From Nonomuraea aurantiaca (GTDB lineage: Bacteria; Actinomycetota; Actinomycetes; Streptosporangiales; Streptosporangiaceae), in NCBI RefSeq assembly GCF_020215705.1, contig NZ_JAIWNB010000001.1, positions 930,001-994,000 of the forward strand: a stretch of 64,000 nucleotides of DNA. Direction: 5' to 3'. The translations under genes and the position numbers were made by a program. Within the stretch, counting starts at the first letter, position 1. Each line of letters begins with the position of its first letter. The notes under the pieces are model-generated. The model was not told the DNA's origin, made no database searches, and was given only the letters and a program-made list of their open reading frames with translations. Positions 25,019 to 33,225 of this stretch are shown here, piece after piece.

Positions 25019-25046
25019 CCTTTATCCCGAAATTTCGCGATAAAGG
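25019..25046. promoter_or_regulatory. 28-bp near-perfect palindrome
   Basis: Arms CCTTTATC / GATAAAGG surround a perfect inner palindrome CGAAATTTCG, with one mismatched pair between them. It is the most AT-rich spot in several kb and lies just before the first possible start (GTG 25055) of the following gene. An operator is more likely than a terminator, since nothing intact is transcribed toward it from the left. Confidence 0.55.
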
Positions 25047-25199
25047 GGCTTGATGTGGGGGATGTACCGGCGTTAACCAGGTGGCGGACGCTGGTCGCCA
25101 TCCTGCGCCTGAACCCCGGGGGCTTGGGGCGGTCTGGCGGCCTGGCCCGACCGGCGCGACGGATGTGTCCTCTTCCTGGGCCTGCCGCTGCTCATAGGC

Positions 25200-26987
25200 T
25201 TGGACGAGGACGATCTGCGTACTCTGGTCGTCAGGGAGCTGACCCTTGCTCCGTCCGCGACCTGGCGGGTGCGCTGGATCCTCCACCTCAATTTCCTGGA
25301 CCGCGTTCGGGAGGCGGAGGGTGAGTCGCTGCCACAGCGGGAGTGGCTGCGCGTACACGCTCACCGGATCCGCAGTGACCTCTGGTCGGCGACCGCCGAG
25401 CTGGTGGGACGCGACGTCCTGGCCCGCGCCACGCGGCGGGCCTGCATGATCGACTGTGCCTTCGAGTGGCACCTCGAGCGGTACGCGGGCCCGGCGATGT
25501 CGCATGGCGGGGGTTATGTCGCGGACATCTATCAGAGCTTCCTCTGGAAGATCAGGGAAGACGGTCTGCTCGGGCGGATGCAGCCGAATGTCGACTCCTT
25601 CGTGGCAGAGGATTTCGAGCGTCACGAGGCGAGGCTGCTGGAGGAGCTCGGGTGGAACTCCGGCGAGCCCGTTGACGCCGTCGCCGACCCGGTCGTCGCC
25701 GGTGTCACGGAGAAGCTGGAACGCAGGCTCGGGCAGGTCGTCCTGTGGGAACGCACCAGGGCCACACCGCGCGCCTTCCACTCCCTGCATGACATTCCCT
25801 GGGACGGATGGGGCTCGTTTCATGCGCAGTGGCGGGACCAGGTCATCGTCGCCGCGAGCAAGCTGCTCGGGCGGCAGGCCACCGCGCGGGACGTCGTCCA
25901 GCTGGCCGTCGACGGCCGGGCGGGGGAGCTCTCCTGGTGGCACGCCGACCTCCCGTGCCCGCACCCCAGCCCGGCCGTCTGCGTGCTGATGCCGTTCTTC
26001 GGTGGTGAGTTGTGGCGTTTGGGGTACGTCGCCCCGGTCCTCCAGCAACGCAGCTTTGTCGGGCCGCTGGGCGATACGGTCGACTTGGTGGCACTCGCCG
26101 ACAGAGCGGGGCGCGGCCTGCCGTATGGACTCGAACTTGGAGGACCTTTGACGGAGCGGGACCGGGATGAGGACTCCCGGCGGCTGGCGGCGGAGTCGCT
26201 GGCGGCCGGCGATCCGACGGGGTGGTTCGAGCGTCTGTACGCGGAGTCGGAGACGGGTGAGGCGATCGTCCCGTGGGACTCACAGACTCCCCACCCACTG
26301 CTCGTCGAGTGGCTCCCTTCGGAGTCAGGCTCGGGTTCCGGTCTCGGCTCCGGTTCCGGGGCGGAAATAGGGCCCGGAACGGGAGTGGGTCGGCGAGCGC
26401 TGGTGGTCGGGTGCGGGTTGGGGGACGACGCCGAGTACGTGTCGCGGTTCGGCTTCGACACGGTCGCCTTCGACGTCAGTGAGTCGGCCGTGCGTCTGGC
26501 CCAGGAGCGCTTCCCCGGGTCCCGGGTGGAGTATCGCGCCGCAGACCTGCTCGCTCCGCCCGGCGAGTGGCGGCAGGCGTTCGACCTGGTGGTGGAGATC
26601 ATGACCGTCCAAGCCCTGCCGGAGCACCTCCACGCGCGGGCCGTCGCCTCGATCGCCGACTTCGTGGGGCCGGGCGGCACGCTTCTGGTGATCGCCTCGG
26701 CGCGTGAGGAGGGAGGGCCGGTGTTCGCGCCGCCGTGGCCTCTCACGCCGTCCGAGATCGCGTCCTTCGCAACGGAGGGTCTGGTCGCGGACCGCATCGA
26801 GGACCTCCGCGACCCCGAACGCCACCGCTGCCGCGCCACCTTCCACCGCCCCGCCGCCAGAGAGGAAGACCGCGGCAGCGTCAGCGAGGAGAACCGCAAA
26901 GGCGTCAGCGAGGAGAACCGCAGCGGCGTCAGCGACGAGAACCGCGGCAGCGTCAGCGGGGAAGACCGTGGCATTCCTCCCCTTTGA
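25200..26987 (+). CDS. Unrecognised N-terminal region fused to SAM methyltransferase
   Basis: An open frame of 595 residues from TTG 25200. Residues 1-315 are protein-like (MIDCAFEWHLERYAG, GGGYVADIYQSFLWKI, WWHADLPCPHPSPAVCVLM) but match no family I know. Residues 317-560 are a class I methyltransferase: RRALVVGCGLGDDAEYVSRF (motif I), TVAFDVSESAV, DLVVEIMTVQALPEH. GGAGGA lies before an in-frame TTG at 26148 (LTERDRDEDSRRLAAESLA), the usual start of stand-alone relatives, so the methyltransferase may also be made separately. The 5' end is uncertain: another frame from GTG 25055 (GDVPALTRWRTLVAILRLN) could join it by a frameshift near 25110. The C-terminus is a repeat tail. Confidence 0.65.
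   Translation: MDEDDLRTLVVRELTLAPSATWRVRWILHLNFLDRVREAEGESLPQREWLRVHAHRIRSDLWSATAELVGRDVLARATRRACMIDCAFEWHLERYAGPAMSHGGGYVADIYQSFLWKIREDGLLGRMQPNVDSFVAEDFERHEARLLEELGWNSGEPVDAVADPVVAGVTEKLERRLGQVVLWERTRATPRAFHSLHDIPWDGWGSFHAQWRDQVIVAASKLLGRQATARDVVQLAVDGRAGELSWWHADLPCPHPSPAVCVLMPFFGGELWRLGYVAPVLQQRSFVGPLGDTVDLVALADRAGRGLPYGLELGGPLTERDRDEDSRRLAAESLAAGDPTGWFERLYAESETGEAIVPWDSQTPHPLLVEWLPSESGSGSGLGSGSGAEIGPGTGVGRRALVVGCGLGDDAEYVSRFGFDTVAFDVSESAVRLAQERFPGSRVEYRAADLLAPPGEWRQAFDLVVEIMTVQALPEHLHARAVASIADFVGPGGTLLVIASAREEGGPVFAPPWPLTPSEIASFATEGLVADRIEDLRDPERHRCRATFHRPAAREEDRGSVSEENRKGVSEENRSGVSDENRGSVSGEDRGIPPL
26865..26972 (+). repeat. 24-bp tandem repeat in methyltransferase C-terminus
   Basis: Four full copies and half a copy of a 24-bp unit encode an octapeptide of the form E-N-R-x-x-V-S-E/D. 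In-frame period, charged and probably disordered. Confidence 0.9.
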
Positions 26988-27010
26988 GGGGGCCTCTATC
27001 ATTCGTTGGC

Positions 27011-27832
27011 GTGTCCCGATTTCTCGCCAGTGAACTCCGTGAGAGCGCGCGGAGCAGGAACGGCACCCGGCCGAAGGGGCCCGGCCTGCCGCACGTCGCG
27101 GACGTGACCAGCCCCTCAGGTCTGCCGCTGCGCCACTATCGGCCCTCCGCCGAGCCGCGCCCGCTGCTGGTGTTCGTGCACGGTGGCGGGTGGGTCTTCG
27201 GTGACCTGGAGACGCACGACAGGACCTGTCGCCGCATCGCCAAGGAGTGCGATGTCGAGGTGCTGGCGGTGGACTACCGGCTGGCTCCGGAGGATCCGTA
27301 CCCGGCTGCGATCGACGACGTCGTCGACGTGCTCCGCTGGGCGGGGCCGGTGGCCGTGGCGGGCGACAGCGCGGGGGGATATCTCGCCGCCATGGCCTGC
27401 CTGCGGTTGCGGGACGCGGGTGCCCCGCTGCCTGTCGTACAAATGTTGATATGTCCGAACACTGATCTCACGCTCTCCCTGCCGAGCGTCACCGAAAAGG
27501 GGACAGGCTACGGGCTCGCCGCCGACATACTGAGCTGGTTCGTCGCCCAGTGGGTGCCTGACCCGGCTGGGCGCCGGTCGGCGAGTCTCCTGCACCAGCC
27601 GGATCTGTCCGGTCTGCCGGCCGCCCTGGTGGTGACCGCCGAACACGACGCGCTGCGCGACGAGGGTGACGCCTACGCCCGCCGCCTGGCCGAAGCCGGA
27701 GTCGACGTCACGCACCGGTGCGAACCCGGCCTCGTCCACGGATTCATCCAGGGCATGGACCTGACCAGCCCAGAGGCGGCGGCCGCGCACGAACGGCTCT
27801 TCGCCGACATCCGGGGGCTGATCCCGCGATAG
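27011..27832 (+). CDS. Alpha/beta hydrolase (HSL/acetyl-esterase family)
   Basis: A 273-residue protein from GTG 27011 (SRFLASELRESARS), 23 bp after the methyltransferase stop. The HSL-family oxyanion motif is VFVHGGGWVFGD, the nucleophile elbow VAGDSAGGYLAAMA, the Asp lies in VTAEHDALRDEGDAY and the His in LVHGFIQGMD. All catalytic residues are present. Such enzymes hydrolyse short acyl esters. A 51-bp gap separates it from the isochorismatase-like gene; the pair may be co-transcribed. Confidence 0.9.
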   Translation: MSRFLASELRESARSRNGTRPKGPGLPHVADVTSPSGLPLRHYRPSAEPRPLLVFVHGGGWVFGDLETHDRTCRRIAKECDVEVLAVDYRLAPEDPYPAAIDDVVDVLRWAGPVAVAGDSAGGYLAAMACLRLRDAGAPLPVVQMLICPNTDLTLSLPSVTEKGTGYGLAADILSWFVAQWVPDPAGRRSASLLHQPDLSGLPAALVVTAEHDALRDEGDAYARRLAEAGVDVTHRCEPGLVHGFIQGMDLTSPEAAAAHERLFADIRGLIPR

Positions 27833-27883
27833 GGGTCTGGTGTGGCTTCCGGACCTTAAGCCGATCCCGAAGGAAGCGCGCCG

Positions 27884-28471
27884 ATGAACGCCGCCGCCGT
27901 CCTTGTCGTCGACATGCAGAACGGGTTCTGTCACCCCCGAGGCTCCATCGCGTCCCTGGGCGGCGAACTGCCCGACCTGTCCTCGGTCGTCGCCGCGAAC
28001 GAGGAGCTGCTCGCCGCCGCGCGTGCCGCTCACCTGCCGGTGATCTACACGCGGCATGTCTTCCGGCCCGGCCTGATCGACATGCCGGCCCGTTCCGCGA
28101 ATCTGTGGCCGCGCGATCCGGAGCCGCTCGTACGGGGCTCCTGGGACGCCGACATCATCGACGAGCTCGCACCCGCCGAGGGCGACCACGTCATCGACAA
28201 GAACCGCTACGACGCTTTCCTGTACACGGATCTCGAGGTCCTGCTCCGCGGCCTGGGGGTCAACCGGCTCCTTGCCGTCGGCATCCTGACCAACGTCTGC
28301 GTGGAGACCACGGTGCGCTCCGCCGACCAGCGCGGCTTCGACCCCTACGTGGCCAGCGACTGCACGACCGCCTACGGAGAGGCGCGCGACCCGGCGCTGG
28401 CCGCGATGTCCGTGGTGTTCGCCACGGTCGGCAAATGGCGCGAGCTGTTCGACCTGGTGGGCGAGGAGTAG
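27884..28471 (+). CDS. Isochorismatase-family cysteine hydrolase
   Basis: A 195-residue protein. The Asp-Lys-Cys triad is complete: VVDMQNGF (Asp near 10), VIDKNRYDAF and ILTNVCVETTVRSA (Cys). GGCCG-free upstream sequence has AAGGAAG nine bases before ATG 27884. The family includes nicotinamidases, N-carbamoyl-amide hydrolases and isochorismatases; length and lack of an extra domain suggest a small amide substrate. A strong hairpin follows, so it ends its unit. Confidence 0.9.
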   Translation: MNAAAVLVVDMQNGFCHPRGSIASLGGELPDLSSVVAANEELLAAARAAHLPVIYTRHVFRPGLIDMPARSANLWPRDPEPLVRGSWDADIIDELAPAEGDHVIDKNRYDAFLYTDLEVLLRGLGVNRLLAVGILTNVCVETTVRSADQRGFDPYVASDCTTAYGEARDPALAAMSVVFATVGKWRELFDLVGEE

Positions 28472-28475
28472 TGCT

Positions 28476-28500
28476 GGCCCGCCCGCTGCGCGGACGGGCC
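28476..28500 (+). terminator. Hairpin terminator
   Basis: GC-rich stem GGCCCG-CCGC pairing with GCGG-CGGGCC, with one internal mismatch and a very short loop, five bases after the hydrolase stop. No T-run. Confidence 0.55.
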
Positions 28501-28632
28501 GGCCGAGTACGGGGCCGCGTCAGCAGCGGCGGGTCCAGTGCTTGCGGGCCCAGACATTGCGGCACGTTAGCGTAAAAGCGCCCGCCACCGTGGTGACGGT
28601 GCTTCCGGTGTGTCGCAAGGGCGAATGGCCGC

Positions 28633-29769
28633 CTAAACCAGCGCCGCTTCCAGCAGGAGCGCTCCGGCGCCCAGGAGGGCGGCGTCCCGGCCGGCCCGGG
28701 CCGGGGCGATCTCCAGGTCGCGGGTCGCCAGCGGCAGGCAGCGCTCGTACACCGCCGCCCTGATGGAGGTGATCAGCGGCTCGGCCGCCGACAGGCTGCC
28801 GCCCACCGCGATCACGTCCGGGTTGAAGAAGTTGACCAACACGGTGAGGACCTCGCCGATCCGCCGCCCCGCGCCCCGCACCAGGCTGGTGGCCTCGGGG
28901 ATCGCGTCGTCCACCAGGCTCACGATGTCCGCGGGACGGGCCACGGTGATACCGGCGTCCGCCAGGGCCGACATGAGGGCGGCCCCGCTGGCGTACGCCT
29001 CCAGGCAGTCGGGGTGGCCACAGGCGCACAGGACGGAGGAGTCGGACCGTACCCGTACGTGGCTGATGTCGCCCGCCGCGCCCCGGCCCCGGTGCAGGTG
29101 GCCGTTGACGATCACGCCGCAGCCGATGCCGGTGCCGGCCTTGAGGACCATGAGGTTGTCGCAGCCGGGCCAGTGCCTGGCCTCGCCGGCGGCCATCAGG
29201 TTGGCGTCGTTCTCGACGAGGATCGGCAGGTCGTAGCGCAGGCCCAGGTGCTCGGCGACGGGGAACCCGTTCCAGCCCGGCATCCGCGACGGCGTGACCA
29301 CCCGGCTGGTGGCCGGGTCCACCGGGCCGGGGATGCCGGTGCCCACCCCGCGTAACGGCACGTCATCCGGCACATGTACGGCCAGCAGCTCGTCGAAGGC
29401 GTCCGACAGGAGGTCCAGCGTGGCCTCCGGACCCCGGGCGATCTCGCAGGGCCGCTCCTCGACCACGAGAGGGGCGCCGCTGAGGTCGAGCAGCCCGAGC
29501 CGCGCGTGGTGCGCGCCGAGGTCGGCGACCGCCAGCACCCCCGCCGACGGCGACAGACGCAGCCGCCGGGGCCGCCGCCCGCCCCGCGAGGCGCCCGACC
29601 CCTCCTCGCCGAGCAGGCCCAGCGAGATCAGCTCCTCGACCCGCAGCGAGACGCTGGAGGCGGCCAGTCCGGATAAGCGGGCGAGGTCGGCCCGCGACTC
29701 GGCCCGGCCGGTGGCCACGAGACGCAGCAGGTCCCCCTGTGCCCCGCTCACGGGCAGCCGCTGGTTCAT
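28633..29769 (-). CDS. ROK-family transcriptional regulator
   Basis: A 378-residue protein: N-terminal winged helix (about 10-70, ESRADLARLSGLAASSVSLRV) and a ROK sugar-kinase-like domain with DLGAHHARLGLLDL, GVGTGIPGPVD, VENDANLMAAGEA, AGTGIGCGVIVNG and the zinc motif CACGHPDCLEAY. The ATP-binding loop is present, but ROK regulators with the HTH usually sense sugars or sugar phosphates rather than act as kinases. It is divergent from the amino-acid uptake operon, and a palindrome sits on that promoter. That it regulates an amino-acid operon would be unusual for the family. Confidence 0.9.
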   Translation of the reverse strand: MNQRLPVSGAQGDLLRLVATGRAESRADLARLSGLAASSVSLRVEELISLGLLGEEGSGASRGGRRPRRLRLSPSAGVLAVADLGAHHARLGLLDLSGAPLVVEERPCEIARGPEATLDLLSDAFDELLAVHVPDDVPLRGVGTGIPGPVDPATSRVVTPSRMPGWNGFPVAEHLGLRYDLPILVENDANLMAAGEARHWPGCDNLMVLKAGTGIGCGVIVNGHLHRGRGAAGDISHVRVRSDSSVLCACGHPDCLEAYASGAALMSALADAGITVARPADIVSLVDDAIPEATSLVRGAGRRIGEVLTVLVNFFNPDVIAVGGSLSAAEPLITSIRAAVYERCLPLATRDLEIAPARAGRDAALLGAGALLLEAALV

Positions 29770-29810
29770 GCTGAGAGGAATATCATGTCCGGTCTTCCTG
29801 CGACAACGTA

Positions 29811-29839
29811 TTGACTTCGTACGAAATCTGCCACTACGT
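29811..29839 (+). promoter_or_regulatory. Promoter with operator-like palindrome for uptake operon
   Basis: TTGACT at 29811-29816, 17 bp spacing, then CTACGT (29834-29839). The perfect palindrome TTCGTACGAA (29816-29825) overlaps the -35 and is a good candidate ROK site. A second dyad, CTTCGA-TT-TCGAAG, lies at 29849-29862 before the ribosome binding site. Confidence 0.55.
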
Positions 29840-29876
29840 TCCGCTTCATCTTCGATTTCGAAGGAAGTGGATGGTC

Positions 29877-30782
29877 ATGAAGAGACTTGTCGCTGTCGTC
29901 GCCGTTTCCCTGTTAGGCCTGGCGGCCTGCGGCGAGACGAGCAGCCCCGCCGTGCCCGGAGGAGAGGCCAAGAAGGACGACGTCCTCGCGCAGGCGCCTG
30001 TCGCGGCCGCCGCGGACATCCTGCCCGGCTCCACCATGGAGAAGATCAAGCAGCGCGGCGAGCTGATCGTCGGCGGCTCGCTGGACGCGCCGTTGCTCTC
30101 CCAGCAGAACCCGGCCACCGGCCAGGTCGAGGGCTTCGACGCCGATCTGGGCAAGGCGCTGGCCAAGTACATCATCGGCCAGCCCAAGGTGAAGATCGTC
30201 AACTCGGCCTCGGAGACCCGCGAGGCGCTGCTCGCCAACGGCACCGTGGACGTCGTCTTCCAGACGTACACGATCACGCCGGAACGGGCGAAGCAGGTGG
30301 CGTTCGCCGGGCCGTACTACACCTCCGGTCTGACCATCGCGGTCAAGAAGGGCGCGACGGGCATCGCCAAGCCCGAGGACCTGAACGGCAAGAAGGTCCT
30401 CGCGGGCGCCAACACGCCCGCCATCCCGGCGATCAAGAAGTTCGCGCCGCAGGCGGAGATCATCACGTTCGGCAGCGACCCGGAGTGCCTCCAGGCGCTC
30501 AAGCAGGACCGGGGCGTCGCCTACGTCCAGGACGAGACGCTGCTGATCGCCGACGCCAAGAAGGACCCGTCGATCCAGATCGTCACCAAGCCCTTCACCG
30601 TCGACCCCTACGGCATCGGGCTCAAGCACGGTGACGACCAGTTCAAGACGTTCACCAACGCCTGGCTGAAGAAGATGCAGGACGCCGGAGCCTGGCAGAA
30701 GATCTGGAAGAGCTCCATCGGCACGGTCGTCGTGGGCGAGGCTCCGCAGCCGCCCCAGATCGGCTCCGTGCCGGGGTCCTGA
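29877..30782 (+). CDS. Amino-acid ABC transporter substrate-binding lipoprotein
   Basis: A 301-residue protein. ATG 29877 is preferred to 29871 because AAGGAAG gives better spacing. Signal peptide with lipobox LLGLAACGE (Cys near 20). The mature part is a family 3 binding protein: MEKIKQRGELIVGGSLDAP, GFDADLGKALAKYI, NSASETREALLANGTVDVV, and the usual TITPERAKQVAFAGPYY. Polar amino acids, especially Glu, Gln, Asn or Asp, are typical ligands. The stop overlaps the first permease start by one base. The asparaginase at the operon end suggests asparagine. Confidence 0.92.
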   Translation: MKRLVAVVAVSLLGLAACGETSSPAVPGGEAKKDDVLAQAPVAAAADILPGSTMEKIKQRGELIVGGSLDAPLLSQQNPATGQVEGFDADLGKALAKYIIGQPKVKIVNSASETREALLANGTVDVVFQTYTITPERAKQVAFAGPYYTSGLTIAVKKGATGIAKPEDLNGKKVLAGANTPAIPAIKKFAPQAEIITFGSDPECLQALKQDRGVAYVQDETLLIADAKKDPSIQIVTKPFTVDPYGIGLKHGDDQFKTFTNAWLKKMQDAGAWQKIWKSSIGTVVVGEAPQPPQIGSVPGS

Positions 30783-31426
30783 TGTCCGTCCTCCTCGACC
30801 ACCTGCCCGAGCTGTGGCAGGGGCTGCTCGTGACGTTCCAGCTGACCGCCGCGTCGTTCCTCGGCGCGGCGGTGCTGGGCGTGCTGGTCACCGCCCTGCG
30901 GGTGAGCCCGGTACGGGTGCTGCGCGCCCTCGGCACCGCGTACGTCGAGACCTTCCAGAACCTGCCGCTGCTGGTGCTGCTCGTCCTGGCGTTCTTCGGG
31001 CTGCCGGAGATCGGCATCAAGGCCGACCTGCGGGTGACGGCCATCGCGGTGATCGCCGTGTACGAGGCCGCCTACATCGGCGAGGCGCTGCGGTCCGGCG
31101 TGAACTCGGTGGCCAAGGGGCAGGGCGAGGCGGCCCGCGCGATCGGGCTGACGTTCGGCCAGTCGCTGCGGCACGTCATCCTGCCGCAGGCGCTGCGTAC
31201 GGTGGTGCAGCCGATCGGCAACATCTTCATCGCGCTCACCATGAACACGGCGCTCGCGGCGGCCGTCGGCGTCGTCGACCTGACCGCGGCGGCCAACCGG
31301 GTGAACCTCCTCGAGGCCCAGCCCATCCCGATCTTCGTGGGCGCGGGCGCGGCGTACGCGCTGATCGCCGCCTGCGCGGGCTTCGTCACCGGCCGGCTCG
31401 AACGACGGCTGGCGATCCTGCGATGA
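30782..31426 (+). CDS. Amino-acid ABC transporter permease 1
   Basis: A 214-residue HisM-type permease beginning MSVLLDHLPELWQGLLVTFQ. Conserved blocks are AYVETFQNLPLLVLL, YEAAYIGEALRSGVNSVAKGQ, and the EAA loop GEAARAIGLTFGQSLRHVILPQA. About five helices. It overlaps the binding-protein stop. It forms the membrane channel with the second permease. Confidence 0.92.
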   Translation: MSVLLDHLPELWQGLLVTFQLTAASFLGAAVLGVLVTALRVSPVRVLRALGTAYVETFQNLPLLVLLVLAFFGLPEIGIKADLRVTAIAVIAVYEAAYIGEALRSGVNSVAKGQGEAARAIGLTFGQSLRHVILPQALRTVVQPIGNIFIALTMNTALAAAVGVVDLTAAANRVNLLEAQPIPIFVGAGAAYALIAACAGFVTGRLERRLAILR

Positions 31427-31446
31427 GCACTTGGGGTAAGGCATGA
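31423..31446 (+). other. Seven-codon mini-ORF linking the two permease genes
   Basis: ATG 31423 overlaps the permease 1 stop (ATGA) and reads MSTWGKA to a TGA that overlaps the permease 2 start at 31443 (ATGA). Ribosomes could pass from one gene to the next through it. No other sign of function. Confidence 0.3.
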
Positions 31447-32276
31447 GCACCGCTCTGTTCGACGAGCCGGGCCCCCGGGCGCGGCGGCGGATCCGGATCG
31501 CGACCGTCGCCGGCACGCTCGCCGCCCTGGCGCTGCTCGCGCTGGCCGTCCGGCAGTTCGCCGCCAACGGGCAGCTCGACGCCGCGCGCTGGCAGCCGTA
31601 CGCCACCTGGCCCATGTGGCGCTATCTCCTGACCGGGCTGTGGTCCACCGCGCTGGCCGCGGTGGTCTCGGCCGCGCTGGCGATGGCGCTCGGGCTGGTG
31701 CTGGCCCTGGGCCGGCTGTCGCGCCACCGCCTCCTGCGCGTCCCCGCCGCCGCCTATGTCGAGGTGGTCAGGACCATCCCGGCGCTGCTGCTGGTGTACG
31801 TGGTGCTGTTCGCGCTGCCGAAGTACGGGCTGGACCTGCCGCTGTTCTGGAAGCTCGTGGTGCCGCTGTCGGTGTCGAACGCGGCGGCGTTCGCCGAGAT
31901 CTTCCGCGCCGGGATCCGCTCCATCGAGCGCGGCCAGGGCGAGGCGGGCCTGGCGGTCGGCCTCACCCACGGCCAGACCATGCGCCTGATCGTGCTGCCG
32001 CAGGCCGCCCGCCGGGTGCTGCCGTCGATCGTCAGCCAGTCGGTCGGGCTGCTCAAGGACACCGCGCTCGGGTTCGTCGTCAGCTACGCCGAGCTGCTCT
32101 ACAGCGGCAAGGTCCTGGCCGCCTACAACGGCTATCTCATCCAGACCTACCTCGTCGTCGCGCTGGTCTACCTGGTGGTCAACGCGTCGCTGTCCAAGCT
32201 GGCCCGTACGCTGGAGGCCCGCCGGCGCGCGGCCCCTGCCATCCCCAGAACCAGAAGGAGATTCGCTCGTGCCTGA
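31443..32276 (+). CDS. Amino-acid ABC transporter permease 2
   Basis: A 277-residue permease with a longer N-terminus than its partner and the typical WPMWRYLLTGLWSTALAAVV first helices, YVEVVRTIPALLLVYVV, and the EAA loop GEAGLAVGLTHGQTMRLIVLPQA. Its last eight bases overlap the asparaginase gene. No ATP-binding subunit follows or precedes it in this operon, so a shared ATPase from elsewhere must energise the transporter. Confidence 0.92.
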   Translation: MSTALFDEPGPRARRRIRIATVAGTLAALALLALAVRQFAANGQLDAARWQPYATWPMWRYLLTGLWSTALAAVVSAALAMALGLVLALGRLSRHRLLRVPAAAYVEVVRTIPALLLVYVVLFALPKYGLDLPLFWKLVVPLSVSNAAAFAEIFRAGIRSIERGQGEAGLAVGLTHGQTMRLIVLPQAARRVLPSIVSQSVGLLKDTALGFVVSYAELLYSGKVLAAYNGYLIQTYLVVALVYLVVNASLSKLARTLEARRRAAPAIPRTRRRFARA

Positions 32277-33225
32277 ACTCGCCCTCCTCGCCGAGGTCGT
32301 GCGCTCCGGATTCGTCGAGAGCCTCCACTACGGCAGCGCCGTCGGCCTCGACCCGTCGGGCCGGGCCGCGGTCGAGCTCGGCTGGGTCGAGGCGCCGGTG
32401 CTGCCCCGCTCGTCGGCCAAGCCGTTCCAGGCGCTGGCCTGCCTGGTGGCGGGCGCCGCCCTGACCGGGCCACGCCTGGCGATCGCCGCGGGCAGCCACA
32501 CGGGCGAGGACTTCCACGTACGGCTGGTCGGCGAGCTGCTGGCCGACTACGGGCTGGACTTCGGGGCGCTCGGCTGCCCGGCGACCTGGCCCGAGGACCA
32601 GGCCACCATGCACGCGCTGATCAGGCAGGAGCAGGGCGTCTCCCGCGAGCGGATGAACTGCTCGGGCAAGCACGCCGCGATGCTGGCCGCCGCCGTGGCC
32701 AACGGCTGGGACGTGGACTCCTACCTGGCCGCCGAGCACCCGGTGCAGCTCCGGGTGCGCTCGGTCACCGAGGAACTGGCGGGGGAGAAGGCCGCCCACG
32801 TCGCCGTGGACGGCTGCGGGGCACCCCTGTTCGGGCTCTCACTGACCGGCCTGGCGCGGGCCGTACAGGCGCTCGTGCTGGCCGCGCCTGGCAGCGCGCC
32901 GCGCCAGGTCGCTGACGCGATGCGCGAGCACCCCGAGTACGTCGGCGGGACCGGCCACCAGAACACCGAGCTCATGCGCGCCCTGCCCGGCGCCCTGGTC
33001 AAGGGCGGCGCGGAAGGCGTGCTGGTCGTGGCGACGGAGTCCGGGCACTCGGTCGCGGTGAAGGTCATCGACGGCAGCCCGCGCGCCACCACGGTCATCG
33101 CCCTGTCCGTGCTCCGCGAGATGGGGTGTGAGGTGTCGTCGGCCGCCGCGTTCGAGAGCGTGGCCGTGCTCGGCGGCGGCGCGCCGGTCGGCCGGATCTT
33201 CACAGCGAGCCGCAGCCCTCGGTAA
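32269..33225 (+). CDS. Asparaginase (Rhizobium etli AII-type)
   Basis: A 318-residue protein with the signatures of the ReAII asparaginase family: LPRSSAKPFQALACL, AAGSHTGEDFHVRL, MNCSGKHAAMLAA, VDGCGAPLFGLSL and GGTGHQNTELM. These differ from the classical type I/II enzymes. It would cleave asparagine to aspartate and ammonia in the cytoplasm, and it overlaps permease 2, so uptake and breakdown are made together. Its 3' end overlaps the convergent LCP gene by 26 bases. Confidence 0.88.
   Translation: MPELALLAEVVRSGFVESLHYGSAVGLDPSGRAAVELGWVEAPVLPRSSAKPFQALACLVAGAALTGPRLAIAAGSHTGEDFHVRLVGELLADYGLDFGALGCPATWPEDQATMHALIRQEQGVSRERMNCSGKHAAMLAAAVANGWDVDSYLAAEHPVQLRVRSVTEELAGEKAAHVAVDGCGAPLFGLSLTGLARAVQALVLAAPGSAPRQVADAMREHPEYVGGTGHQNTELMRALPGALVKGGAEGVLVVATESGHSVAVKVIDGSPRATTVIALSVLREMGCEVSSAAAFESVAVLGGGAPVGRIFTASRSPR

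Noticed and set aside
24963..26048. A long minus-strand frame over 24978-26048
   Set aside because: It is antisense to the clearly coding plus strand and lacks motifs.
28520..29029. A minus-strand frame ending in NVWARKHWTRRC
   Set aside because: Most of it is a shadow of the ROK gene; only the last 25 codons lie outside and have no start of their own.
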